Of a stretch of DNA of 64,000 nt, positions 1 to 12,700 are shown piece by piece. The DNA is from Ostrinia nubilalis (lineage: Eukaryota; Arthropoda; Insecta; Lepidoptera; Crambidae): assembly GCF_963855985.1 (NCBI RefSeq), contig NC_087098.1, positions 11,490,501-11,554,500 of the forward strand, written 5' to 3'. Position 1 is the stretch's first letter; each line of letters begins with the position of its first letter. The notes beneath the pieces are model-generated. The model had not been told where the DNA came from. It worked only from the letters and a program-made list of their open reading frames with translations, and did not search any database. The translations under genes and the position numbers were made by a program.

Positions 1-3000
1 GAAAAGTTTCTCGTGATGATGTTGAGCAGATAGGTTCCAAAAGAAGACGAACAGAACAGAAGACGGCGAGGCTGTTTTTGAAGTGTCTTCTTCACGTAGA
101 AAACGAATTGATCTTAGTGTCTTTTTCGTGTTATCAAAGTCCAGTCTGCTTACCTCAAGCTCCGAAAGGTAAAATAGTGTTGAGCGCCCGTGGCATTAAA
201 CTAAAAGGGGGTGTATATACATTTCTGGTTGCGACGTGCGTGGGAGATAAGGAAGTGTACCATTATACGGAAAATAAATAATTCTTACCTTCTCAAGGTC
301 CGGAAGCTACTCCTGATAGTATTAGCAGGAGCGCCCCATGAAGTTGGAAGGCCGGGGCATGTACTTGGCGGGTCTGGCGCAGACGTTCTTGAGAAAAAGT
401 GGACTTTTTGAACCACACAGTGCCTTTACCTCTACAAATCCAGTTGAAATCCAGCTTAGCTTCTCAAAGGGCGGAAGCTTTTCCTGAAGGTCTGAGCAAG
501 CGGGTTCTCGTGGCAACAACGGGAGAGTAGGAATATTTACTTTTTGAGAAAAAGGGGTTTTTTGACAAGTACATCTTACCTTCTCAAGGTTCTAGAAGCT
601 CCTCCTAATAGTATTGAGCAGGCGCGCCCCCGTAGCTGTAGAATACGAAGGCGGGAGCGTGTACTTGGGCGGCGTTCTCGTGAAAAAGGGTTCTTATTGA
701 CAGTGCCAATGAAGTGTGCCTGTATCTCACTATGGGAGCCTAAAATCTAGCTTTGCTTACATTCTCAAGGTCTGAAAGCTTCTCCTAATAGCGCTCCCGT
801 GGCGCTAGAGTAAGAAGACAGGAGCGTGAATTGAGCGTTGGGTCGGGCGCGATTGTTCTTGTCTTGCCTTTCTCTCCTAAGAACGCCTAGTATTCTTACC
901 TTCTCAAGGTCCGGAAGCTTCTAATAGTATTGAGCAGGCGCGCCCCCGTAGCGGTAGAATACGAAGGCTTGGCGCGTACTTGGGCGACAGGTCGGGCGCG
1001 ATTGTTCTTGTCTTGCCTTTCTCTCCTAAGAACGCCTAGTATTCTTACCTTCTCAAGGTCCTGAAGCTCCTCCTAATAGTATTGAGCAGGCGCGCCCCAG
1101 TGGCGGTAGAATACGAAGGCAGGGGCGTGTACTTGAGCGGCGTTCTTGTGAAAAAGGGTTCTATGGGAGCCTAAAATCTAGCTTTGCTTACCTTCTCAAG
1201 GTCCGGAAGCTTCTCCTAATAGTATTGAGCAGGCGCGCCCCCGTAGCAGTAGAATACGAAGGCGGGGGCGTGTACTTGGGCGGTGGGTCGGGCGGGGCCC
1301 CACGGGCGGCAACTTTTTAGCTGACTCGTGCACGACAGTTTCTGGCTTCTTGGCAGAGACAACGAAATGTGCTCTAGTATCTAAGGAAACCTGAAATCCC
1401 GCTTACCTTTAACGTTTGGAAGCTTCTCATGGTTTACTGCAGTCTGGCTCAAGGTGCGACGAAGAAAGAAGAAGGACAGCCCCATCTCGAGAAATATGGT
1501 TTTCGTGACAGAAAGAAAGTGTGCCTTTTTCTCTTGTAAAGAAACTTACCTATTCAAGGTCCGGAAGTTTTCCTAATGGTGTTTAGCAGACGCGCCCTGG
1601 AGTAGGAAGACAGGGGCGTTTATTTGAGCGGCGAGCGGGCGCGACCGTTTTTGTCTTGACATAGACAAAGAAGTGTGCCTTCATCTCTCGTAAGGAAACT
1701 CTTACCTTCAAGAGGTCTGGAAGCTTCTGATGATGTTGGCAGGTGGGTTCCCGTTCCGACTACAGTGAAGGGTAGGGCTGTTCTTGAGAAAAAGGGGTTT
1801 TTTGACAAGTAAATCTTACCTTCTCAAGGTCCGGAAGCTCCTCCTAATAGTATTGAACAGGCGCGCCCCAGTAGCAGTAGAATACGAAGGCGGAGGCGTA
1901 TACTTTGTGGCTAATAGTGACAACAAAGTGTGATTTCTTCTCTCATAAGGAAACTCTTACCTTCTCAAGGTCCGGAAGCTTCTCCTAATAGTATTGAGCA
2001 GGCGCGCCCCAGTGGCGGTAGAATACGAAGGCGGGGGCGTGTACTTTATGGCTGACAGAGTGCCTTTTTCTGCTGACAGAGACAATGAAGTGTGCCTTGT
2101 TCTCTCTATCCTGAATGAAGTCTTAAATCCAGCTTACCTTCTCAAGGTCCGGAAGCTCCTCCTAATAGTATTGAGCAGGCGCGCTCCCGTAGCAGTAGAA
2201 TACGAAGGCGGGGGCGTGTACTTGGGCGGCATTCTCGTGAAAAAGGGTTCTTATTGACAGGGACAATGAAATGTGCCTGTATCCCACTATGGGAGCCTAA
2301 AATGTAGCTTTGTTTACCTTCTCAAAGTCCGGAGGCTCCTCATGGTGTTGAGCAGACGAGCCCTTGCGGCGACGATAGAACCATTCTTGAAAAGAAGGTC
2401 TTGAGAAAACCAAGTGTGCCTTTTTCACTAGGGCTTACCTTCTCAAGGTCCGGAAGCTCCTCCTAATAGTATTGAGCAGGCGCGCCCCCGTAGCGGTAGA
2501 ATACGAAGGCAGGGGCGTGTACTTGGGCGGCGTTCTCGTGAAAAAGGGTTCTATGGGAGCCTCAAATCTAGCTTTGCTTACCTTCTCAAGGTCCGGAAGC
2601 TTCTCCTAATAGTATTGAGCAGGCGCGCCCCCGTAGCAGTAGAATACGAAGGCGGGGGCGTGTACTCGGGCGGCAAGTCGGGCGCGATTGTTCTTGTCTT
2701 GCCTTTCTCTCCTACGAACGTCTAGTATTCTTACCTTCTCAAGGTCCGGAAGCTCCTCCTAATAGTATTGAGCAGGCGCGCCCCCGTAGCGGTAGAATAC
2801 GAAGGCGGGGGCGTGTACTTGGGCGGCGTTCTCGTGAAAAAGGGTTCTTATTGACAAGGACAATGAAGTGTGCCTGTATCTCACTATGGGAGCCTCAAAT
2901 CTAGCTTTGCTTACCTTCTCAAAGTTCGGAGGCTCATCATGGTGTTGAGCAGATGAGCCCTTGCGGCGACGATAGAACCATTCTTGAAAAGAAGGTCTTG

Positions 3001-3712
3001 AGAAAACCAAGTGTGCCTTTTTCACTAGGGCTTACCTTCTCAAGGTCCGGAAGCTCCTCCTAATAGTATTGAGCAGGCGCGCCCCCGTGGCGGTAGAATA
3101 CGAAGGCGGGGGCGTGTATTTGGGCGGCGGGTCGGGCGCGATTGTTCTTGTCTTGCCTTTCTCTCCTAAGAACGCCTAGTATTCTTACCTTCTCAAGGTC
3201 CGGAAGCTCCTCCGAATAGTATTGAGCAGGCGCGCCCCCGTAGCAGTAGAATACGAAGGCGGGGGCGTGTACTTGGGCGGCGGGTCGAGCGCGGGCGTTC
3301 TCGTGAAAAAGGGTTCTTATTGACAAGGACAATGAAGTGTGCCTGTATCTCACTACGGGAGCCTCAAATCTAGCTTTGTTTACCTTCTCAAAGTCGTTGA
3401 GCAGACGAGCCCTTGCGGCGACGATAGACCCATTCTTGAAAAGAAGGTCTTGAGAAAACCAAGTGTGCCTTTTTCACTAGGGCTTACCTTCTCAAGGTCC
3501 GGAAGCTCCTCCTAATAGTATTGAGCAGGCGCGCCCCAGTGGCGGTAGAATACGAAGGCGGGGGCGTGTACTTGGGCGGCGGATCGGGCGCGGGCGCGGC
3601 GCCGTCCCCACGGGCGGCAACTTTTTAGCTGACTCGTGCAAGACCGTTTCTGTCTTCTTGGCAGAGACAACGAAATGTGTTAGTATCTAAGGAAACCTGA
3701 AATCCAGCTTAC
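1..3712 (-). repeat. Tandem/degenerate array of copies of the 3' end of SLC6 exon 12 plus its splice donor
   Basis: At least 13 clear copies (marker GAATACGAAGGC on plus, near 641, 957, 1106, 1253, 1885, 2023, 2200, 2500, 2641, 2792, 3096, 3247, 3547) repeat the last about 100 nt of the exon ending at 3713. Several more retain only the exon end and donor (ACCTTCTCAAGGTCC on plus). The copies are interleaved with intron-derived spacers that are themselves repeated (for example TTGTCTTGCCTTTCTCTCC). On the minus strand almost every copy keeps an intact GAAG|GTAAG donor but lacks the 5' half of the exon and its acceptor. Unit length is irregular, roughly 130-300 bp. Short minus-strand reading frames here are by-products of the copied exon. 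Confidence 0.85.
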
Positions 3713-6700
3713 CTTCTCAAGGTCCTGAAGCTTCTCCTAATAGTATTGAGCAGACGCGCCCCCGTAGCAGTAGAATACGAAGGCGGTGGCGTGTACTTGG
3801 GCGGCGGATCGGGCGCGGGCGCGGCGCGGGCCGGCCGCGGCCCCACGGGCGGCGGGCTGGTGTCCGCGCCCATACGAGGCCGGTATAGGTTTTGGATGCG
3901 CTGGGGACGTGCGACGGTTAGGGTAGACTTTGGACACAAAAACTAAGTTTGCATCACAACATTAAAGGCAACATCAATAGGGATGTGTTTCCTGGGTAAA
4001 AAAGCAAGAGTTTTAAATTTTTAATTAGTCCGTCAGTTAGCTTATCAAAAACTACTCGACACGTATTTTTCACTTTTTAAAACTAATGAAAATGTAAAGA
4101 GATAAAGCGTGCCAAAGTTCTAAAAAAAGGCCCGTGACGTCAGAGAGTGCGTAAAAGTGCAGCACTTTGTGATGTTTTTTTTTTTTTTCAATTAAAATCA
4201 ATTATTTGTTTGATTGACAATTAAAAATATACGTGTCGAATATTTTTTTATATTAAAATTGACGGACTAACAAATTTTTTTTAGGAAACTAGCCTATTGT
4301 TCTTTGGTGATGGTGGACTTAGGACCGGTTTCCACCAAAAGCGGAGAAGTGCCGGGCCATAATTTTTTTCTATAAAATTTGACGCGGCGCAGAGCGGTGA
4401 AGAGAAATGGAAATAATGATGTCTGATTGGTTATTCAAAACACTTCTCCGCTCTGCTGCGCCTTGGTGGAAACCGGGCCTTAATTTTTTTTTAATATAGG
4501 ACCAAAGAGATAAAATATAATTTACTTTGTAAGAGTGGGCGTTTAGAGCAAACATTCTCTCGGGGTTCGCAACCAAAACAAGGGACAGCCAACAAATCTC
4601 TCTCACTCTCACTTTACTCATAACATAGTTTACTATTATAAAAACTTACCAATTCTTCCGTGCAATTACTAGTTCCAAAATCCTAGCAGCATAAAATTAA
4701 AAAGAGTTTACAGCAAGCAACTAAGTTAGTAATTTAAAAGTTAGAAACAAATAGCTAATAGATCATATTGTAGTAACTAATCAAAGTAAGAAAAGTACAG
4801 AAAGAGATAGGTAGATTTCAGACCAGGCCATATCTTAATATGCATTACAAGTGGTAGCGCATTTTCTTACATAACTTTTCAATTCCTATCATTGGAGGTC
4901 CGAAAATATTTCTCATACAATTTGATACCATAATGATCATTCTTCATAAAAAATTTAAAACCTACATATTTAAAAACATAATCATTGATATTCATAATAT
5001 CACTAATCATACACTTAGTTTTTACTAATATTTGTTTTCATATATTTTTCTATACTAATGATCGAAACTCATAATCATTCGAATAAATAACTATAATATT
5101 CATAAATGTGATGTATCCTAATATTTGTTTTCATAAAGTACAATGTTCATTTATGGCCTGGCGTGGACAAGCTGCTAATGAAAATATGAATTTGCCAAAA
5201 ATTTTTAATTAATTTTTAAAGTATTCACTTAGTGTAACTTTGTATCAATGTGCCTTTATAAAAATCCAATTTAAATAGTACTTTATGTGATAATTACAAC
5301 TTCCTGTCTTTAACACTCATTTCAGTGTTGCCAAAATGAATCTTATCGGTAAGAATCGATTCATATCGATTGTTGTTCGACTATGACAATTATTATTTTT
5401 TAAATACGTATTCATTAAAATGACATTTATAAAACCTTTTTAATATTCTAATAACACTACCAAAAATATTTATAACTAAATGAAACCTTATTTCACACAC
5501 ACCTTATTATACACCTTATTTCGAGTCATCAAAAAATATAATCGATTTTTATATCGATTATTTTTATTCATCACCACATTATTAGCATGGCAACACTGAA
5601 AATATTGTCACAGCTGTTATCTGTCATTCGCTTTGTTTTGAATTTTTCATCGTGAGTGTTGTTTAGTTCTCAAAACCAAGTCTTTGCCAAAATAAAAGCA
5701 GAAGAGTGTTGTATAAGTTTCCCTTTTGACGTCTTTATTTTTTTGACCATGGTCCTCGATGCTTCCTTTCCCGATGACCCTGGCATACTCTCGAACTACG
5801 AATCTCACTCAACCAATGACCAATGGCTCACTTTCGGACATCGAACCTTGCCTAAACGCCGACCACGGCTTACGTATGGACTCCGACCCGAGCCCCAATG
5901 TTAACCCCAGCCCGATTTTGGATAATGCAACTAGCAATTCCTCAATGTCATGAGGAACCTATGATATGTATCAATTGTATAGCTGACATGATGCAGAGGA
6001 GGCGACATAGCCTAGAGCTTATTAAGTTCAGTTGGTTATAATGTCAGTGGATGACTCCTCAGCTGGTAAGTTATTGAATGAGCGTGTGGACTTGTTGAAT
6101 ACCTTTTACAATGTATTTGATCAACTACCTTTACCGTAGATTACCATAATCCTAATAAAACTTTTTTTTTAGATTGATAACAGCAGTGTATGTTGTCACT
6201 CATGTTGGACCGTGGCCACGGTGTGGCTCTGCACCAATCAAGGACAAATAATATTTCAAATGAAGAAGCAACCACTAGCACTGGTCACAGTTAACGTGGA
6301 TTGTCTTTATTACAAATACGTTCCATAGACTGCATATTAACACTGAAAGAGAATCACATATTCGAAAATAATGTAATAATGGAACAGATTTCACCTCGTC
6401 AAGTAAGTTTTTTTATAATTATTTTTTATATTTTATTAAAGACATTGGCTTGATATATTTGAACAAAGTGTATATTTTTTTCTATACAAATACTTCTTAC
6501 TGATAGATAAAAATTGACATCACATCTCAATATCTTAAAGAATGAATTTTGGATGATACCATAATTAATTTCTTTGTTTCAGCTGCGGGGATCTGACCAA
6601 ATATGTAATTCTTAAGTGGCAGTGAGCTGATCGAGCTGCTACACATGCTGTGGAGCCCCAACAAACACATGATGGGACGAGGATTCATTTGCCCTGATAT

Positions 6701-9700
6701 TGGCCGAATAACAGTAGGTTGCTGTGCTCATGTTATGACAATTTTGTGGTTTTTGAGCTGGGCAAGGTATCAGGAACATGTATTTCCACCTGCCTAGTTC
6801 CTAGACAATATTTTATTGACCCATGAGTCAGATTAAAATAATAATAATAATAATAATTGTAATAAACCTGATATTGTGGTGGTTGACCGATCCCAACGTC
6901 GGGCAGTGCTCGTTGACATCACCATCCCGCATGACGAAAACCTCGTGAAGGCCGAGAAGGAAAAACAAAGCAAATACCTTGACTTGGCCCACGAGGTGAC
7001 CGCCATGTGGGATGTTGACTCGACGATCATTGTCCCGATAGTTGTCTCGGCAAACGGGCTAATAGCGAAGAGCTTCGACCAACATCTAAAGAAGCTCTCG
7101 CTAGATGGTTGGCTCAAGGGTCAGATTCAAAAGACGGTGATCCTCAGCACGGCACGCATTGTCCGGAGGTTCCTCAGCCTGTGACCCTGACCACCGGTAG
7201 TTTGGGCCTTGCTCCGCTGCCAGCGGGTTAACTATTTTTAAGATTTTTGTTTTTATAATGTATTTTTATTTTTTGATAATTACATTGTAAAAAGAAAAAA
7301 TTAAAAATAAGAAAGAAAATTAATAAAGGAGATAATAATAAAAAATGGTGTTTTATTTTGCTTCTAACCTTTCTAGTCAAAAATCAAAAAAAAGCAAAAA
7401 AAAATGTTTAAAGGACTTGGATACAAAATGATATTTATATTCTGTTTCTTACTGGTATAGACTATTTAATAAATAACAAATTACATGCTGTAATGTCTGT
7501 CCACCTCAGGCCAAAGGTCCCATACTAAGTGGGCATAACCCTTTATTACTCATAAGTGTATTTATCCATATTATTGAAAATCATGATGTCTATATTCGTA
7601 TTAAATCGTATTTTAACATTAAATTAATTTGAAATGGTCCAAAACAGGCAATATTTTGTGCCACAAAACTAACGTGACAGAAACGAATCGCTGCAAAACC
7701 GACTCCACGTAGTCTTGTCTGCCCTACCCCTAGAGTGTAATTTAAAAGCCGGAGGCGCGGAGGGAGGGCAGCCCTCGCCCGCTGTAACGAGGCTCAGGCG
7801 CCCGGGTGAGCTGAAGCGGCTGAGGCTGCGGAAGCAAGCGTGGGTGCCTGAGCCTCGTTACGCAAGGGCGGGAGGGCTGCACATCCCGCAGCGCCGGAGA
7901 CGAGGAGATACCAATGCATGCTGCATGCTCTGCATGCTTATCTACTCTATTAAATTATATATGATTTTTTTAAAGATACGAGTATGTCTGTTATAAAGTA
8001 AATTATTCTGAACAACAACATTATGAGTTGAAGTATGTTCTTAGTAACAACATTATTAATTAAAACAATATGATCAATGAATGTTATGAAAAAAAAAGAT
8101 CTGAAAATAAAAATTATGTACTTTAAATGGTTCTTAGTAGTAACAGCATTGATAAAAAAATTATGATTACTAACTGTTATGAGCTCCGATGGTAGTAATA
8201 AAAATGTATGAATAAAAAAAGTATGAAAAATAAAATTATGAAGAGAGATTATTATGAACACAAATCGGTAGTAAGACAAAGAATAGGATTTAGAATTTTA
8301 TGTGAGCCAATATAGAACCATTACAAGTTAGTACCAGCCTAAATACATGAAGTAAAATTTGCAGGATTTTCAAATGTGCGAGATTATTTCAATATTCATT
8401 TCTCTCACTCTCATAAGAGACAAACAAGCATTGAATCTCACCTCTAGTATATCTGGGGGTCCTTTGTTCATGTAGCGCCATGTTTGTACGAATGCGGCTA
8501 CGGGGATCAGCAGTAGAGATCCTTGTTGTAACGCTACGGCAAGTTGACGGGTCCATATCGGCCAATATCTATAAGAAAAAACATGATTGTTAACATTCTG
8601 ACTTCGGGTTTACTTTTGGCTTAATTAAAAGTATTATTTCTCAGTCTATTTACCATAATATATGAACAAGAAATCATGCAGAACTTACCCAGCTTGTTTT
8701 CGCCAGCTGTAGAGTTGACGCTGTTGCCCTACTCGGAAATCCATGACGCAGATGGTCTGAAAATAAATTAAAAAGTAATAAAAACTGTAACTTAATATTT
8801 TAAATTCTCGCTAAAGTATAGCACCGCGACCACGACGTCTGGCGAGTAGCGCGCCGAACTAAGTTGCGCGCTACGGCGCCACGACATAATCTTATCGTCG
8901 ATTTTAGGGCGACTTTAAAATGTATGGGCTTATCGTCTAATATCCATAAAATGCCATACATCATCATCATTTCAGCCACAGGACCTCCCCCAATGACTTC
9001 CACATCGCACGGTTGGTAGCGGCCTGCATCCAGCGCCTTCCTGCTACCTTTATCAGGTCGTCGGTCCACCTTGTGGGTGGACGTCCCACGCTGCATTTTC
9101 CATACAAAACGATGCAATTATACGCATCTTAGGCTACTTTACAGCGATACTCACGCACAATAACACCGGCAGCACCACAGTCCACGTGAAGCTCAGTAGC
9201 GCGGCGAGCGTGGCCGACAATCTGTTCCGAGACGAGTATAGCGCCGCGACCACGACGTCGGGCGAGTAGCGCGTAGACTACATCTGGCGGCGATACTTAC
9301 GCATAACAACACTGGCAGCACCACAGTCCACGTGAAGCTCAGTAGCGCGGCGAGCGTGGCCGACAGTCGGTGCGGGACGAGTATAGCGCCGCGACCACGA
9401 CCTCGGGCGAGTAGCGTGTGGACCACAACCACAAGTATAGCAGCGATACTTACGCACAGTAACACAGGCAGCACCACAGTCCACGTGAAGCTCAGTAGCG
9501 CGGCGAGCGTGGCCGACAGTCGGTTGCGGGACGAGTATAGCGCCGCGACCACGACGTCGGGCGAGTAGCGTGTGGACCACAACCACAAGTCTAGCAGCGA
9601 TACTCACGCACAATAACACCGGCAGCACCACAGTCCACGTGAAGCTCAGTAGCGCGGCGAGCGTGGCCGACAGTCGGTTGCGGGACGAGTATAGCGCCGC

Positions 9701-12700
9701 GACCACGACCTCGAGCGAGTAGCGTGTGGACTACATCTGGCGGCGATACTTACGCATAACAACACTGGCAGCACCACAGTCCACGTGAAGCTCAGTAGCG
9801 CGGCGAGCGTGGCCGACAGTCGGTTGCGGGACGAGTATAGCGCCGCGACCACGACCTCGAGCGAGTAGCGTGTGGACTACATCTGGCGGCGATACTTACG
9901 CATAACAACACTGGCAGCACCACAGTCCACGTGAAGCTCAGTAGCGCGGCGAGCGTGGCCGACAGTCGGTTGCGGGACGAGTATAGCGCCGCGACCACGA
10001 CCTCGAGCGAGTAGCGTGTGGACTACATCTGGCGGCGATACTTACGCATAACAACACTGGCAGCACCACAGTCCACGTGAAGCTTAGTAGCGCGGCGAGC
10101 GTGGCCGACAGTCTGTTCCGAGACGAGTATTGCGCCGCCACCACGACATCTGGCGAGTAGTGCGTGGACCACAACCACAAGTCTAGCAGCGATACTCACG
10201 CACAATAACACTGGCAGCACCACAGTCCACGTGAAGCTCAGTAGCGCGGCGAGCGTGGCCGACAGTCGGTTGCGGGACGAGTATAGCGCCGCGACCACGA
10301 CCTCGGGCGAGTAGCGTGTGGACCACAACCACAAGTCTAGCAGCGATACTCACGCACAATAACACCGGCAGCACCACAGTCCACGTGAAGCTCAGTAGCG
10401 CGGCGAGCGTGGCCGACAGTCGGTTGCGGGACGAGTATAGCGCCGCGACTTCGAGCGAGTAGCGTGTGGACTACATCTGGCGGCGATACTCACGCACAAT
10501 AACACCGGCAGCACCACAGTCCACGTGAAGCTCAGTAGCGCGGCGAGCGTGGCCGACAATCTGTTCCGAGACGAGTATAGCGCCGCGACCACGACCTCGG
10601 GCGAGTAGCGTGTGGACCACAACCACAAGTCTAGCAGCGATACTCACGCACAATAACACCGGCAGCACCACAGTCCACGTGAAGCTCAGTAGCGCGGCGA
10701 GCGTGGCCGACAATCTGTTCCGAGACGAGTATAGCGCCGCGACCACGACGTCGGGAGAATAGGGACGGCCACGGACCACGAATACGCCGCAAACCAGCGC
10801 GATGTGGATCACGCATTGCCACCACGAGCCGGTCCACACGTAGTCTATAAAGTGGACTATCTTTATGCCAGCCTGTGGACAAAGAATTTGCTTATCAAAG
10901 GCAATATGATCGCTTATCAAGAACCAGTATTTGACTCATCATTGGGTCATCCATTTACAGATGTAAAGAGTTTATTTTAAGGTGATCCCTCACTGGGAGT
11001 TTTCATGTGTAATGTAACATTATAGATTCGACTTTAAGCATTACATTACATTATAAATTTGATTATGTGAGCATACACATGTGAATTAGTTGATATAATT
11101 ACACATTGTATCATTACAAGGTGCGCGCTGTAATGGTCGGTTCTCCTCCTTCATTGATTTATACTCGTTTAGTATCATTATAAAGTGCACGCTGTAATGG
11201 CCGGTTTTCCTCCCTCACTGATGTAACTCGAATATGTAACGTTACATTTCACACGGACCTTCAAGATAGCCAAATAGAATGGAACTCACAAGTTTCAACA
11301 AATATAAACTCACATCAGTGCTGATCAGCAATCCCATAGCCAGTCCAAATACGCAGCTCAGAAACGTGATAGTAGTTTCCCAAACCCGCAGCGCGTGCGC
11401 ATTGATGGCCATAACGCCTGTGATGACGCAGTGCCATATTGCAAGTTGCTGCGCGATGCCGAACATTATCAGGATGAAGTAGAAGATCACCGCCCATGCT
11501 GGGGACAGCTGAAACAGGAATTGAAATTCTAAGGGCCTACGTGTCTAGGCGCAGACTACACTTTTAGTTGGGCCCAATTCAAATTATGAAGAATCGGCTG
11601 ATACCAAATCGGTATAAATAAAGGCTGATTTACACGTATTAAGTAGTTACATGTACAATAGGGATGTTTTCTGGGTCAAAAAGCAAGAGTTTTAATTAGT
11701 CCGTCAGTTAACTTATCAAAAAATACTCTACACGTATTTTTCACTTTTTCAAACTAATGAAAATTTAAAGGGATAAAGCGCGCCAAAGTTCATAAGAAGA
11801 GGCCCGTGACGTCAATGCTTGCATAAAAGTGCCGCACGTTGTGACGTCGCACCATAACTATGTAATTATTTGTTAGATTGACAAATAAAAATATATGTGT
11901 CCAATATTTTTTGATATTAAACATGACGGACTAAAAAAATTTTTTTACTAAACTAGCCTATTGTACATACTGTTTAACAGCCCGATTAAACTATCGGCCA
12001 ACTAAAAGTCTTGGCTAATGCCACGCAGTGTGGCGCGAATTTTTTTATAACTTTGGGAATAATTTTAATACTAGCATAACACTAAAATAGTTTATTTGGT
12101 TTACAATTAATATCACATTTTCCAAGTGATCCTTATCACAATCTAGCTGGCGTTGGATTGAAGTCCAAAGGGAGCCAATATTTATCAATGTTTTGAAATC
12201 AATTTAAATAATATTAATAAATGCATTGTTCTATAATGCAAAGCGCCAAGCAGTAAGTTTAAATGTACATTTGCAGCATTAAGGCGATTATCACACTGCA
12301 CCGCGCTCCGCCGCGGTACGCGGGACGACAGATTTAATCATTATATGCAAGTACCTCAGTTTGTATAGAAAACACGCGCGGCACAACACACTGACAACGT
12401 GTTTGCGGGCGGGATTCGTATTTCGTTATTATGTCGCCACGCGGACCGCGGCGGAGCGCGGTGCAGTGTGATAATCGCCTAATTAATACTCAGGTTGTCT
12501 GAAATATTAACCTGAAGTTGTTTATAGCCACTCGCTGTATGCATTTGAGCCTCTGGCACACTACTATGCGAGTTCTGCGTTACGTTTCGATATGTTAACA
12601 GCCATTTTTTAATTTAAAGCTACTTTTAAATTAAAATTAAATCCTGTTGTCATATCATAATTATATGATATTACACATACACATAATGAAGGAATTACTA

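Noticed and set aside
2759..3353. Minus-strand frames rich in AAQVHAPAFVFYR-like words
   Set aside because: This is an out-of-frame reading of the duplicated SLC6 exon 12 end; the true exon frame reads PPPKYTPPPSYSTATGARLL.
7715..7996. 93-codon plus-strand frame
   Set aside because: It runs through a GC-rich inverted repeat, has Arg-rich low-complexity composition, and lies in an intron of the opposite-strand gene.
9193..10920. Long minus-strand reading frames with repeated ALYSSRNRLSATLAALLSF-type sequence, suggesting a repetitive protein
   Set aside because: They are tandem intronic copies of the end of SLC6 exon 9. Frames run through the donor and intron, shift between units, and none has an acceptor.
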